23,131 nucleotides of DNA. It comes from JBBPYR01 sp038199755. Lineage in GTDB: Bacteria; Chloroflexota; Ktedonobacteria; Ktedonobacterales; Ktedonobacteraceae. The stretch spans positions 1 through 23,131 of the forward strand of contig JBBPYR010000017.1 in NCBI GenBank assembly GCA_038199755.1. Direction: 5' to 3'. Position numbers and translations under genes: made by a program. Below the pieces are notes generated by a model. It saw only the letters and a program-made list of their open reading frames with translations, made no database searches and was not told the DNA's origin. Below are positions 8,550 to 15,890 of this stretch, piece by piece (within the stretch, counting starts at the first letter, position 1; each line of letters starts with the position of its first letter).

Positions 8550-8565
8550 AATGGAGGTTTCTATC

Positions 8566-9519
8566 ATGCAGGAGAAGAGCAGCATTCTCGTCGTAGGCAG
8601 TCTCAACATGGACCAGGTTGTACGGGTTCCGCGTGTGCCTGCTCTGGGCGAAACATTGCTTGGTGCGGGCTCGCTCAAACTGGTCCCCGGTGGCAAGGGC
8701 GCGAACCAGGCCGTTGCCATGGCCCGCTTGGGCGCATCTGTCACCATGGCCGGGCGCGTCGGCACCGATCCCTTCGGGGAACAATTGCTAAAAGCTCTAA
8801 AAAACGACGGTATTGATACCAGTCTGGTTGTTGTTGACCAACAAGAGGCGAGTGGCGTCGCCTTTATTTTTCTTGCCCCTGACGGTGACAATGCCATTGT
8901 CGTCGCCTCTGGTGCCAATATGCGTGTAGGCTATGATCCCGCACAACAAGCCGCCATTCAAGCTGCTCTGGCACATGCACAGGCCCTTGTTTTACAATTA
9001 GAGATACCGCTTGATACCGTCCAAGCCCTGGTCAAGGCTGGTCACGACGCGCACATTCCCGTCGTGCTCAATCTTGCACCCGCACAACCTTTGCCCAAAG
9101 AAACGCTGCAACAACTCTCCGTTTTGATTGTGAACGAGAGCGAGGCAAGTCTCTTAAGCGGCCAGCGTGTCGAGAGTGTAGATGATGCCATTATCGTCGC
9201 CAACGTGCTCCACGATTCGGGCATTCCCACCGTGGTCGTTACGCTCGGCTCACGAGGGGCGTTGCTTGTCACCAGTGACAGCAAGGGGCAGAAGCTCAGG
9301 TTTCATCAACACGCCCCCAGGGTGCAGGTCATCGACACTACTGCCGCGGGCGATTGCTTTGCAGGTGCCTTCACGGTCGCGCTCGTGGAGGGTCAGTCAC
9401 CCAAAGACGCGCTTCGTTTTGCCGTCGTCGCCAGCGCACTCAAAGTGACCAAGTTTGGCGCACAATCAGGTTTACCAACACGGAAGGAAGTCTATGCTAC
9501 GCTGCATCCTCGACACTGA
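8566..9519 (+). CDS. rbsK: Ribokinase (PfkB family)
   Basis: A 317-aa sugar kinase that phosphorylates ribose to ribose 5-phosphate with ATP in the cytosol. Signatures: N-terminal GSLNMD (11-16), GGKGANQAVAMARLGA (42-57), NESEASLL (190-197) and the C-terminal PfkB motif DTTAAGDCFAGAF (257-269) with catalytic base D263. The GGKGANQ and NESEA motifs favour ribokinase over other PfkB kinases. The frame is open upstream to 8434, but that part lies in the palindromic repeat; ATG 8566 follows GGAGG with an 8-nt gap. The next gene overlaps it by 26 nt and encodes a nucleoside hydrolase, which would supply the ribose. Confidence 0.92.
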   Translation: MQEKSSILVVGSLNMDQVVRVPRVPALGETLLGAGSLKLVPGGKGANQAVAMARLGASVTMAGRVGTDPFGEQLLKALKNDGIDTSLVVVDQQEASGVAFIFLAPDGDNAIVVASGANMRVGYDPAQQAAIQAALAHAQALVLQLEIPLDTVQALVKAGHDAHIPVVLNLAPAQPLPKETLQQLSVLIVNESEASLLSGQRVESVDDAIIVANVLHDSGIPTVVVTLGSRGALLVTSDSKGQKLRFHQHAPRVQVIDTTAAGDCFAGAFTVALVEGQSPKDALRFAVVASALKVTKFGAQSGLPTRKEVYATLHPRH

Positions 9520-10429
9520 TCCCGGCATCGATGATGCCCTCGCCCTTTTTCTCGCCCTGGCCTCACCCGAAGTTCGCCTGGAGGCGATCACCACGGTCAG
9601 TGGCAATGTTCCAGTTGAGCTCACCACGCGCAACGCTCTGGCCCTACTTGAGCTAGCTGGACGCACGGATATCCCTGTTGCCCGTGGCTGTAACTATCCC
9701 CTCCTTCGTCCAGCCGTTACCGCCGCCCATGTCCATGCAGATAACGGGCTGGGCAATGTCACCCTGCCAGCACCGCACATTGAGCCGGTGCCACAGCACG
9801 CAGTTGACCTGATTATTGAAACGGTGCTCAACGCCCCCGGTGAGATCACACTCGTTCCCATTGGCCCGCTTACAAATATTGCTCTGGCGGTACGGCGCGA
9901 GCCACGGCTGGCACAGCTCGTGCGTGAAGTGGTTATCATGGGCGGTGCGGTGCGCGTCCCCGGCAATGTCACACCCAATGCTGAATTTAATATCTATGTT
10001 GACCCGGAGGCTGCCCACATCGTATTGCAGGCGGGCTGGCCCCTACGTCTGGTCAGCCTTGATGCCACCATGCAGGTTGGCGTGGCGCAAGCGGAGTTCG
10101 ACACTCTGGCACAGCAAGACACCCGCGTGACGCGCTTCATTCAAGAGATGATGCGTTACTACTTTGAGGTCTTTAGCCCACTCTATGGCACCCCCTATTT
10201 TCACATGCATGACCCGTTATGCATGGCGGCTGCCTTCCAGCCTGACCTCATCACCTGGGAGTCTGCTCATATCGCGGTTGAACTCGCAGGCACGCACACA
10301 CTTGGTGCGACCGTCGGCTACTTTGAGTCACCCCACGAGGACACCCCGACGCCGAACGCGCTTGTCTCCAGCGGCGTCGCGAAAGACCGCTTCCTCAGCC
10401 TATTTATGGAGCGTATGGCAAAGCTGTAG
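9494..10429 (+). CDS. Inosine/uridine-preferring nucleoside hydrolase
   Basis: A 311-aa enzyme that splits ribonucleosides into free base and ribose. The Ca-binding motif DTDPGIDD (7-14) supplies D9, D13 and D14; HDP at 239-241 supplies the fourth aspartate (D240). The conserved GPLTNIA (124-130), MGGA (149-152) and NAEFNIYVDPEAA (162-174) are present. ATG 9494 is chosen because the purine-rich site GGAAGGAAG (9482-9490) directly precedes it; it starts inside the end of rbsK, so the two are probably translationally coupled. With ribokinase it forms a short nucleoside salvage route. The purine or pyrimidine preference cannot be read from the sequence. Confidence 0.92.
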   Translation: MLRCILDTDPGIDDALALFLALASPEVRLEAITTVSGNVPVELTTRNALALLELAGRTDIPVARGCNYPLLRPAVTAAHVHADNGLGNVTLPAPHIEPVPQHAVDLIIETVLNAPGEITLVPIGPLTNIALAVRREPRLAQLVREVVIMGGAVRVPGNVTPNAEFNIYVDPEAAHIVLQAGWPLRLVSLDATMQVGVAQAEFDTLAQQDTRVTRFIQEMMRYYFEVFSPLYGTPYFHMHDPLCMAAAFQPDLITWESAHIAVELAGTHTLGATVGYFESPHEDTPTPNALVSSGVAKDRFLSLFMERMAKL

Positions 10430-10692
10430 GGACCAGCTTGAGCGCGTCCAAGAGACATCAACCTAAGAATGGCTGAGGTGGTGGGAACGCTCGTTTCAGG
10501 AGGGGCGGGAGTGGTGTGGGAGGGTGGAGTGGAGCCGTGGGGGGCCCCGTGGGTGGGGGAAAACCCCCAAAAAAGGGGGGGTATTGCCGGCACGGGCGAC
10601 CCAAGGGTCCCAGCCCCTCCTCGTCCGCCTCCCCCGCCCCTACTGAATCGTCCGCTTAAGTTGATGTCTCTTGGACCAGCTTGAGCGCGTCC
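10430..10692. mobile_element. Nested non-autonomous element flanked by 20-bp direct repeats
   Basis: The same 20 nt (GGACCAGCTTGAGCGCGTCC) occurs at 10430-10449 and 10673-10692. Directly inside are 18-nt inverted ends (10450-10467 and 10655-10672, one mismatch). The interior is an imperfect long palindrome with a G-rich left half and C-rich right half, including GGGGGGCCCC and CCCCCAAAAAAGGGGGGG. Removing the insert and one direct repeat restores GTAGGGAC...GTCCCTAC, a short palindrome of the kind scattered in this window. No transposase; the 71-codon ORF inside is low-complexity. Confidence 0.65.
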
Positions 10693-10765
10693 CTACGGAT
10701 GCCTACAGCACCTCGTTGATTCCCAGTTTAGTTCAGCAATCTCCATCAGCGCGTCCCTACAGATT
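10693..10765. repeat. Degraded dispersed-repeat fragments
   Basis: This stretch carries CGTTGATTCCC and ATCAGCGCGTCCCTAC, both also found at 218-250 in the same neighbourhood. It adjoins the nested element and precedes the promoter at 10766. No coding potential seen. Confidence 0.5.
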
Positions 10766-10807
10766 TTGACATCTACTCCATAATGGGCTATATTACAAGA
10801 GAGTAGA
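10766..10807 (+). promoter_or_regulatory. Promoter with inverted repeat around the -10 box
   Basis: TTGACA (10766-10771), a 17-nt spacer and TATATT (10789-10794). TCTACTC (10772-10778) and GAGTAGA (10801-10807) form an inverted repeat around the -10 box, a possible operator. The 14-nt core ATGGGCTATATTAC (10783-10796) recurs at 18763-18776. Confidence 0.65.
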
Positions 10808-10851
10808 TGCTGGCAATATAAAAGCACATGTGACACACAAAGGAAACATAC

Positions 10852-11163
10852 ATGGCACAAATTAACGAAGCCGAAGTGATGGATGCGCTTCGCGAATGTT
10901 ACGACCCTGAGATACCTGTCAATATTGTTGATCTGGGCTTAGTGTATAACATTGATGTCAATCAAGAAACGGGACACGTCCAGGTCACGATGACCTTGAC
11001 CGCCCTCGGTTGCCCAATGGCAGGAGAAGTCATCGCCGAAGTGGAGATGCGCGTCGGCCAAGTAGAGAACGTACAAAGCAGCAAAGCTGAATTGACGTTT
11101 GACCCACCCTGGACCACCGAGCGTATGACCGAAGATGCCAAGTGGGAACTTGGTATGGTATAG
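10852..11163 (+). CDS. MIP18/SufT-type Fe-S cluster assembly factor (DUF59)
   Basis: A 103-aa protein of the MIP18 (DUF59) family, which helps assemble or deliver Fe-S clusters to client proteins. The family signature is clear: YDPEIPVNIVDLGLVY (17-32), a strand-rich middle, GCPM with the conserved reactive C54, and a C-terminal DPPW. The length is that of a stand-alone domain. It starts at ATG 10852 behind AAGGAAA. It is monocistronic with its own promoter and a strong terminator. No suf genes are in the window. The nuclease-helicase at 390-4493 is a predicted Fe-S protein, but a link is not shown by the sequence. Confidence 0.88.
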   Translation: MAQINEAEVMDALRECYDPEIPVNIVDLGLVYNIDVNQETGHVQVTMTLTALGCPMAGEVIAEVEMRVGQVENVQSSKAELTFDPPWTTERMTEDAKWELGMV

Positions 11164-11165
11164 CC

Positions 11166-11219
11166 AAAACACAAAAGGTGGGTGCTGCTTTAAGATGCAG
11201 TACCCACCTTTTGTGTTTT
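11166..11219 (+). terminator. Terminator after the MIP18-type gene
   Basis: An 18-bp perfect stem pairs 11166-11183 with 11202-11219, extended inward by GCTGC/GCAG pairing. The stem is A-rich on the 5' side and ends in TTTT, typical of an intrinsic terminator. It begins 2 nt after the stop codon. Confidence 0.85.
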
Positions 11220-11255
11220 AGGAATGCCCCATATAGCATCTTTTTTGCTAATCTC

Positions 11256-11284
11256 TTGGCAAGAACATTGAAGCATGTTATGCT
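11256..11284 (+). promoter_or_regulatory. Promoter of the zinc-ribbon/membrane protein pair
   Basis: TTGGCA (11256-11261), a 17-nt spacer and TATGCT (11279-11284). The ribosome binding site AAGGAAG precedes ATG 11341. Confidence 0.6.
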
Positions 11285-11340
11285 AGCACAACAAAACCGA
11301 TGTATTGATGTAGCACAAGATTAAGAGACAAAGGAAGTGG

Positions 11341-12570
11341 ATGAGCATGCAATGCCCCTCGTGCGGATTGGCACTTGCCCAAGGGATTACCACATGTCCT
11401 AGATGCGGCACATATTTGCCCTATAACGCAATACCAGGGAACGTTTATCCGAACGACCCAACCGTACAGGCATCTCCCTATGGTCAAGCAAGGGACGGCA
11501 GTGCGCCCAATGCGCCCACGGTCCAGACTCCCTATGGACCGCCTTCAGGTGCAGGAGCAGGTACGCCACCCTACGGCAATGGGCAACCACCTTATCCATA
11601 TGCATCCTATCCACCACCTCCCTATCAACAAGGAAACAACCCTTATCCCTATAATCCATATACCATGCCGCAGATGCAACCAGCACCCGCCATGCCACCC
11701 TTTCCTCCTGCGCCCAAACCAGCTACAGCAGGGAGATTTTCAACATCTACAAAGGTGTTGCTCGGCATTATGGCTGCGATCATGATCCTCGGTGGGCTTG
11801 GCCTGATCCTCTATACCGCGGTCCTGCATCCCGCGCAACTCCATGCGGACGCCACCGCCACCGTTCAAACGCTACAAACCAACACCGCCATCGCCAACGG
11901 CCATGCATCCGCCACCGCGCAGGCATTTGCCAAAGCAACCGCCACCGCACAAACACAGGCCACAGCTCAGGCTCAGGCAACCTTGACCGCGCAACAAAAC
12001 TTTTACACCCAGTCCACTGGCGGCACACCAACCCTCAATTCGCCACTTTCCTATCAGGACGGAGCTAACTGGGAAGTGTATAACACCACTGATGGTGGGG
12101 GTTGTGGCTTCAATGGCGGTGCATTTCATTCTTCCGTTCCCTCTAAAGGATTCTATGTCGCCTGCTTTGCGCGCTCTACCAACTTTAGCAACTTCGCCTT
12201 CCAGGTACAGATGACCATTCTCAAAGGGGATGAAGGCGGCGTCTTGTTTCGCGCCAATCCCACAAGCTATCAGTACTACTTCCTGATTATCAGCCGCACT
12301 GGTACCTATAGTCTCTATCTCTCGAAGGACAAACAGCATAACCTGTCTATCGCCGGTGACAAGAGTCCCGCCATCAAAACAGGGGCAGGTCAGGCTAATT
12401 TGGTGACGGTAATCGCCAAAGGCGGCACCATTTCCCTCTATATCAACAAACAATTCGTGGGTAGCGTCAATGATAGCACCTTCAGTGCAGGGCAAATCGG
12501 CATTCTGAGCAGCGATGACACCAATAGCACCGAAGTCGCCTTCAACAATGCCCTGGTTTGGAAGCTATAA
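11341..12570 (+). CDS. Zinc-ribbon, membrane-anchored protein with extracytoplasmic lectin-like domain
   Basis: A 409-aa protein of unknown function. Residues 5-22 form a zinc ribbon (C5-x2-C8 and C19-x2-C22). Residues about 30-130 are a Pro/Tyr/Gly-rich, disordered cytosolic segment. One membrane helix spans about 138-162. Residues about 165-220 are Ala/Thr/Gln-rich with repeated ATA and TAQ units, probably helical or coiled. Residues about 230-409 are strand-rich and resemble concanavalin-like/LamG or 3-keto-disaccharide hydrolase folds (for example GGVLFRANPTSYQYYFLI ... ISLYINKQFVGSV ... GQIGILSSDD). No catalytic residues are evident; sugar or polymer binding at the cell surface is a guess. 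It is followed after 5 nt by a shorter paralogue, so the two are one operon. Confidence 0.8.
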   Translation: MSMQCPSCGLALAQGITTCPRCGTYLPYNAIPGNVYPNDPTVQASPYGQARDGSAPNAPTVQTPYGPPSGAGAGTPPYGNGQPPYPYASYPPPPYQQGNNPYPYNPYTMPQMQPAPAMPPFPPAPKPATAGRFSTSTKVLLGIMAAIMILGGLGLILYTAVLHPAQLHADATATVQTLQTNTAIANGHASATAQAFAKATATAQTQATAQAQATLTAQQNFYTQSTGGTPTLNSPLSYQDGANWEVYNTTDGGGCGFNGGAFHSSVPSKGFYVACFARSTNFSNFAFQVQMTILKGDEGGVLFRANPTSYQYYFLIISRTGTYSLYLSKDKQHNLSIAGDKSPAIKTGAGQANLVTVIAKGGTISLYINKQFVGSVNDSTFSAGQIGILSSDDTNSTEVAFNNALVWKL

Positions 12571-12575
12571 CGATT

Positions 12576-13592
12576 ATGACGCAAGACCCTTTGCAACCAA
12601 ACACACACGCTGAGCCCGTTCAAGCAAGCAGCAGTGAAACGCAGCATGCGGCTCCAACCGAACCTGCACTGCCAGCACCCATCTGGCCACCAACACGCAG
12701 TTATCGGGTGAGGTCACGCACTGCGCTCCCACTCGCTATCCTTCTGATTATTCTGGCCTGTCTACTGATCGCTGCGGGGCTGAGTTTCCTGGTCTACAGT
12801 GCAAATACGCAGTATCGGCACGCCTTCCAAGCAGAGGCAACTGTTGCCGCACAATCCACCCTCGCGACCATCCAGACACGCAAGCAGAGCACAGCTAACG
12901 CGCAGAACACGGCACAGGCAAACATCGCAGCAACCATCACCGCACAAGCCAACAAAAATGCGACCGCCACCGCCACGGTTGACAGCCTGAACGCCACCGC
13001 CAGTGCCTTTGGTGATCTCTATAGCCAGGTCACGAGCGGCGCGCCCGTTCTTACTGACCCCTTAACGAGCAACAAAGGAGATGGAAAATGGGAAGGTGGC
13101 ACCCAGGCTATGCTCACAGGATGCGCCTACACGGGTGGTGGATATCATGTCAGCGAGGCCCAGCAAGGCAACTTTCAACCATGTTTCGCGCAAGCCGCCA
13201 ATTTTGGTAATATGGCCTATCAGGTCAACCTCACCTTCAATAAAGGCAATCATGCTCAGGGTGGCCTGCTCTTACGTGCCAACACCAGCAAGAACAGCTA
13301 CTATTTCTTCCGCATTGGGGTGGATGGCTCTTACGCCTTCGACCTCTATACGAGCAGTCAGGCCAGCACGCTCACCAGCGGCTTTAGCACAGCCATCCAA
13401 ACTGGCCTCAGCCACTCCAATCAGCTCGCAATCATCGCCAAAGGCAACCACTTTTACCTCTATGCCAATAGCCAATACGTTGATGATGTCAGCGACAACA
13501 CGCTCACAACAGGCACGATTGGCCTCGCCGTCGTCGATACCAGCACCCCCGTTGACGCCCTTCTGAGCAACGCCCAGGTCTGGAAAATATAA
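12576..13592 (+). CDS. Membrane-anchored lectin-like protein, paralogue of the preceding gene
   Basis: A 338-aa protein sharing the plan of the preceding one but without the zinc ribbon. A short Pro/Ala/Thr-rich cytosolic start is followed by one membrane helix at about 44-70, an Ala/Thr/Gln-rich stalk (about 78-140) and a C-terminal strand-rich domain. That domain matches its neighbour at GGLLLRANTSKNSYYFFRI, the IAKGNHFYLYANSQYV strand and the final VWKI (VWKL in the neighbour). The pair likely arose by tandem duplication. ATG 12576 is preferred over TTG 12558, which would overlap the previous gene without a ribosome binding site; GGAAG lies 11 nt upstream of the ATG. Function unknown. Its stop codon is 11 nt before the serS promoter. 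Confidence 0.8.
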   Translation: MTQDPLQPNTHAEPVQASSSETQHAAPTEPALPAPIWPPTRSYRVRSRTALPLAILLIILACLLIAAGLSFLVYSANTQYRHAFQAEATVAAQSTLATIQTRKQSTANAQNTAQANIAATITAQANKNATATATVDSLNATASAFGDLYSQVTSGAPVLTDPLTSNKGDGKWEGGTQAMLTGCAYTGGGYHVSEAQQGNFQPCFAQAANFGNMAYQVNLTFNKGNHAQGGLLLRANTSKNSYYFFRIGVDGSYAFDLYTSSQASTLTSGFSTAIQTGLSHSNQLAIIAKGNHFYLYANSQYVDDVSDNTLTTGTIGLAVVDTSTPVDALLSNAQVWKI

Positions 13593-13603
13593 GCATTTTT
13601 GGC

Positions 13604-13632
13604 TTGACAAAGCACAAATTGACTGCTATAGT
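13604..13632 (+). promoter_or_regulatory. serS promoter
   Basis: Consensus TTGACA (13604-13609), 17-nt spacer, TATAGT (13627-13632). Transcription should start near 13640, at the beginning of the T-box leader. Confidence 0.8.
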
Positions 13633-13639
13633 GGCCACA

Positions 13640-13906
13640 GATAAAAGCTATAACAGGGCAAAGAACGGGACAAGTACCTCTTTGTGACAGCAGAGAACTG
13701 TGGGATGGTGCAACACAGATGTCAAGCAGAGCGAAATCCACCCGCGAGCCTACGCGCTAAGCGTCAACGGAGCCACCGTTATCGGCACAACGAGTTTCTG
13801 CTCGCACATTACCGCAGGTAACCAGGCGTGCTGAAAAAATCAAGGTGGCACCACGATACACGTGATTTCGCGTCGTCGTCCTTCACACAGGACGCGACGC
13901 TTTTTT
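13640..13906 (+). promoter_or_regulatory. Serine-specific T-box leader with transcription attenuator
   Basis: The leader shows the T-box hallmarks: GACAAGTA at 13669-13676, AGAGA (13692-13696) and GGTGCAA (13707-13713) in the apical part of Stem I, a specifier region GAAATCCACC with a Ser codon TCC at 13737-13739, and the T-box AAGGTGGCACCACG at 13842-13855. TGGC would pair with a tRNA end GCCA, fitting the G discriminator of tRNA-Ser. A terminator follows (stem 13870-13881 with 13890-13900, then six T). Uncharged tRNA-Ser would stabilise the antiterminator and turn on serS. Confidence 0.92.
13870..13906 (+). terminator. Intrinsic terminator of the serS T-box
   Basis: A GC-rich stem (13870-13881 with 13890-13900, one bulged T) is followed by TTTTTT at 13901-13906. 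It is the regulated terminator of the T-box. Confidence 0.85.
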
Positions 13907-13972
13907 GTTGTCTACAGAACGAGGGCATCCCCTTCGCGCATGCCCTCATAACAAAAGGAGTACAACCCGATC

Positions 13973-15256
13973 ATGCTTGATCTCGCATTCATCCGTAACC
14001 ACCCGGACATCGTGAAAGAAGCAGCACGAGTCAAGAACAACAGCATTGATATCGACGCCCTACTCGGTCTCGATCAAGAGCTCCTTAGCTTGCAGCGCCA
14101 GGTCGAAGAGACCCGTGCACAGCAAAATCAACTCTCGAAACTGGTGCAGGAAGCTGGCAAGAAAAAGGATAACGCCCTCAAAGCTGAACTGATTGCCCAG
14201 GGCAAGCAACTCGCCGAACAGATCAAGGCCAGCGAGCCACAACTCAAAGCCCTGGAGGAGCAACGCTATCAGCAACTGCTGCTCGTTCCCAACATTCCCG
14301 ATCCCAGCGCGCCCATCGGCAAGGATGAAAACGACAACGTGCCCGTCAAACACTGGGGCAAACAAACGCATTTCGACTTTGAGCCGCTTGACCACTACAC
14401 CCTTATGCAAAAGCTCGATATGGTCGATATTGAACGTGCCGTCAAGGTTGCGGGAGCACGCAGTTATGTACTCAAAGGCGATGGAGCACGTCTGGAGCTA
14501 GCCCTCATGAACTTCGCGGTAGACCGCATCGCACGCAAGGGTTTCACGCCCATGATCGTACCCGCGATGGCACGCGATTTCTGCTTTATCGGCAGCGGAC
14601 AGTTTCCCAAAGGACGCGACCAGGTATACGCGGTTGAGGGGCAAGACTTGTTCCTGGTTGGCACCGCAGAGGTATCGATCACAGGTATGTTCAAAGACGA
14701 GATACTCAAACTCGACGAATTGCCACTACGTTTCGTCGGCTTCTGCCCCTGTTTTCGCCAGGAGGCTGGTACCTACGGCAAAGATACACGCGGCGTCTTC
14801 CGCATCCACCAGTTCAACAAGGTTGAGCAATACGTCATCTGCAAGGCCGATCACGAGGAATCGGTCCACTGGTATCACCAACTCCTGCAAAACTCGGAAG
14901 AGTTAGTGCAAGCACTTGAGTTGCCCTATCGCGTGCTCAACGTCTGCACCGGAGACATGGGGGACGGCAAAGTGGAAATGTCGGATATCGAATGCTGGCT
15001 GCCCAGCGAGGGCCGCTACCGCGAGACGCATTCGTGCTCGTACTTCCATGAATGGCAAGCCAGACGCGCCAACATTCGCTATCGTGACGAAGAGGGGAAG
15101 GTCAAGTTCGTACACACCCTCAACAACACCGCCATCGCGTCGCCGCGCATTCTCCTGCCTCTGCTAGAAACACATCAGCAGGCAGACGGTAGCGTCCGCA
15201 TTCCCGCCGCCCTTCAACCTTTTATGGGTGGACAAGAATACATTCGCCCGAAATAG
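13973..15256 (+). CDS. serS: Seryl-tRNA synthetase
   Basis: A 427-aa class II synthetase that charges tRNA-Ser in the cytosol. The N-terminal helical arm (about 28-100) is the usual coiled coil that grips the long variable arm of tRNA-Ser. The catalytic core has TAEVS (231-235), motif 2 FRQEAGTYGKDTRG (261-274) and motif 3 with PRILLPLLE (391-399). The region around 350-365 reads RETHSCSYFHEWQARR where most bacterial enzymes have a SSCSNF-DFQARR pattern, and LNNTAIASPR replaces the common LNGSGLAVGR. This looks like a lineage variant, not a loss of function. ATG 13973 is preceded by AAGGAG. Expression is controlled by the T-box upstream. Confidence 0.95.
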   Translation: MLDLAFIRNHPDIVKEAARVKNNSIDIDALLGLDQELLSLQRQVEETRAQQNQLSKLVQEAGKKKDNALKAELIAQGKQLAEQIKASEPQLKALEEQRYQQLLLVPNIPDPSAPIGKDENDNVPVKHWGKQTHFDFEPLDHYTLMQKLDMVDIERAVKVAGARSYVLKGDGARLELALMNFAVDRIARKGFTPMIVPAMARDFCFIGSGQFPKGRDQVYAVEGQDLFLVGTAEVSITGMFKDEILKLDELPLRFVGFCPCFRQEAGTYGKDTRGVFRIHQFNKVEQYVICKADHEESVHWYHQLLQNSEELVQALELPYRVLNVCTGDMGDGKVEMSDIECWLPSEGRYRETHSCSYFHEWQARRANIRYRDEEGKVKFVHTLNNTAIASPRILLPLLETHQQADGSVRIPAALQPFMGGQEYIRPK

Positions 15257-15260
15257 GGGA

Positions 15261-15343
15261 TATCCCACTGTAAAAGCAAGGCCGCCAGACTAACACAGAA
15301 TTTTTCTGTGCTAGTCTGGCGGCCTTGCTTTTACAGTGGGATA
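15261..15343. terminator. 39-bp bidirectional terminator hairpin overlapping a stop codon
   Basis: Positions 15261-15299 pair with 15305-15343 with one mismatch around a 5-nt loop (ATTTT). It lies between convergent serS and the metallophosphoesterase gene. The stop codon and last codons of the latter (minus strand, 15331-15343) are inside the stem. Confidence 0.85.
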
Positions 15344-15822
15344 ATTTCTCCACGGATGCTGTGCGCTTCGTCGTCAATATACAGCATACCAATGCTGCAC
15401 GTAGGTTGGCGGCGGCGGTCGGTCGCACTGCCAGGATTAAATAACAATTGGCCATCATACTCTTGATTGTAGGGCGTATGACTATGGCCAAAGACCACAC
15501 AACGGGCTTGCGGAAACTCGCGCCTCGCCGTGCGTGCATAGCGGGAACTCTCGCCTAAGATATGCACAATCCCAATACGGCACTGTCCCACGAGCATTTC
15601 GCGCTTAATCGGCAACCTATAGATCACCTCTTCATGTTCAACATTGCCTTGCACAGCGGTAACGGGCGCAATCGTCTCCAACTCAGAAAGAACAGAGAGG
15701 ACAGAGAGATCACCAGCATGAATAATATGCTCCACTCCCTCAAAATGCCGCCGTACGGCTTCGGGGAGTGGACCAAAGCTCGGCAGGTGCGTGTCAGAAA
15801 TGACACCGATACGATGTTGCAC
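15331..15822 (-). CDS. YfcE/MJ0936-type metallophosphoesterase
   Basis: A 163-aa calcineurin-like phosphoesterase of the small YfcE/MJ0936 group. Metal-binding motifs in order: D10-x-H12, GD with D38, GN with N60, H87, and GHSH 112-115. NPGS (129-132) is also typical of the group. YfcE-like enzymes hydrolyse phosphodiesters in vitro; the natural substrate here is unknown. The usual GNCD after motif III is GNVE here. ATG 15822 lies 68 nt from the divergent start of another phosphoesterase. The 3' end is embedded in the terminator hairpin shared with serS. Confidence 0.88.
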   Translation of the reverse strand: MQHRIGVISDTHLPSFGPLPEAVRRHFEGVEHIIHAGDLSVLSVLSELETIAPVTAVQGNVEHEEVIYRLPIKREMLVGQCRIGIVHILGESSRYARTARREFPQARCVVFGHSHTPYNQEYDGQLLFNPGSATDRRRQPTCSIGMLYIDDEAHSIRGEIIPL

Positions 15823-15890
15823 CCTGTTTGTCTCCTTGTTTTTGCGGTATGATACTACTAGGAAATACTTCTATCAGGATATCACATTGT

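Larger units (their letters stand above)
8163..8565. other. Divergent intergenic region between histidine kinase and ribokinase
   Basis: About 400 nt without a credible gene. It holds a probable ribokinase promoter (8380-8409) and a palindromic element (8420-8549). No convincing promoter for the kinase operon was found on the minus strand; TTGAGA with TGAAAT 17 nt further on (8327-8355 region) is a weak possibility. Confidence 0.5.

Noticed and set aside
8434..8565. N-terminal extension of ribokinase
   Set aside because: The extra 44 codons translate the palindromic repeat; ribokinase starts at the ATG behind GGAGG at 8553-8557.
8334..8918. 194-codon minus-strand ORF
   Set aside because: It spans the palindromic repeat and the start of ribokinase and has no recognisable domain.
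10469..10684. 71-codon ORF on the plus strand
   Set aside because: It lies wholly inside the palindromic element; the predicted product is Gly/Pro/Trp-rich low complexity produced by G and C runs, with no ribosome binding site.
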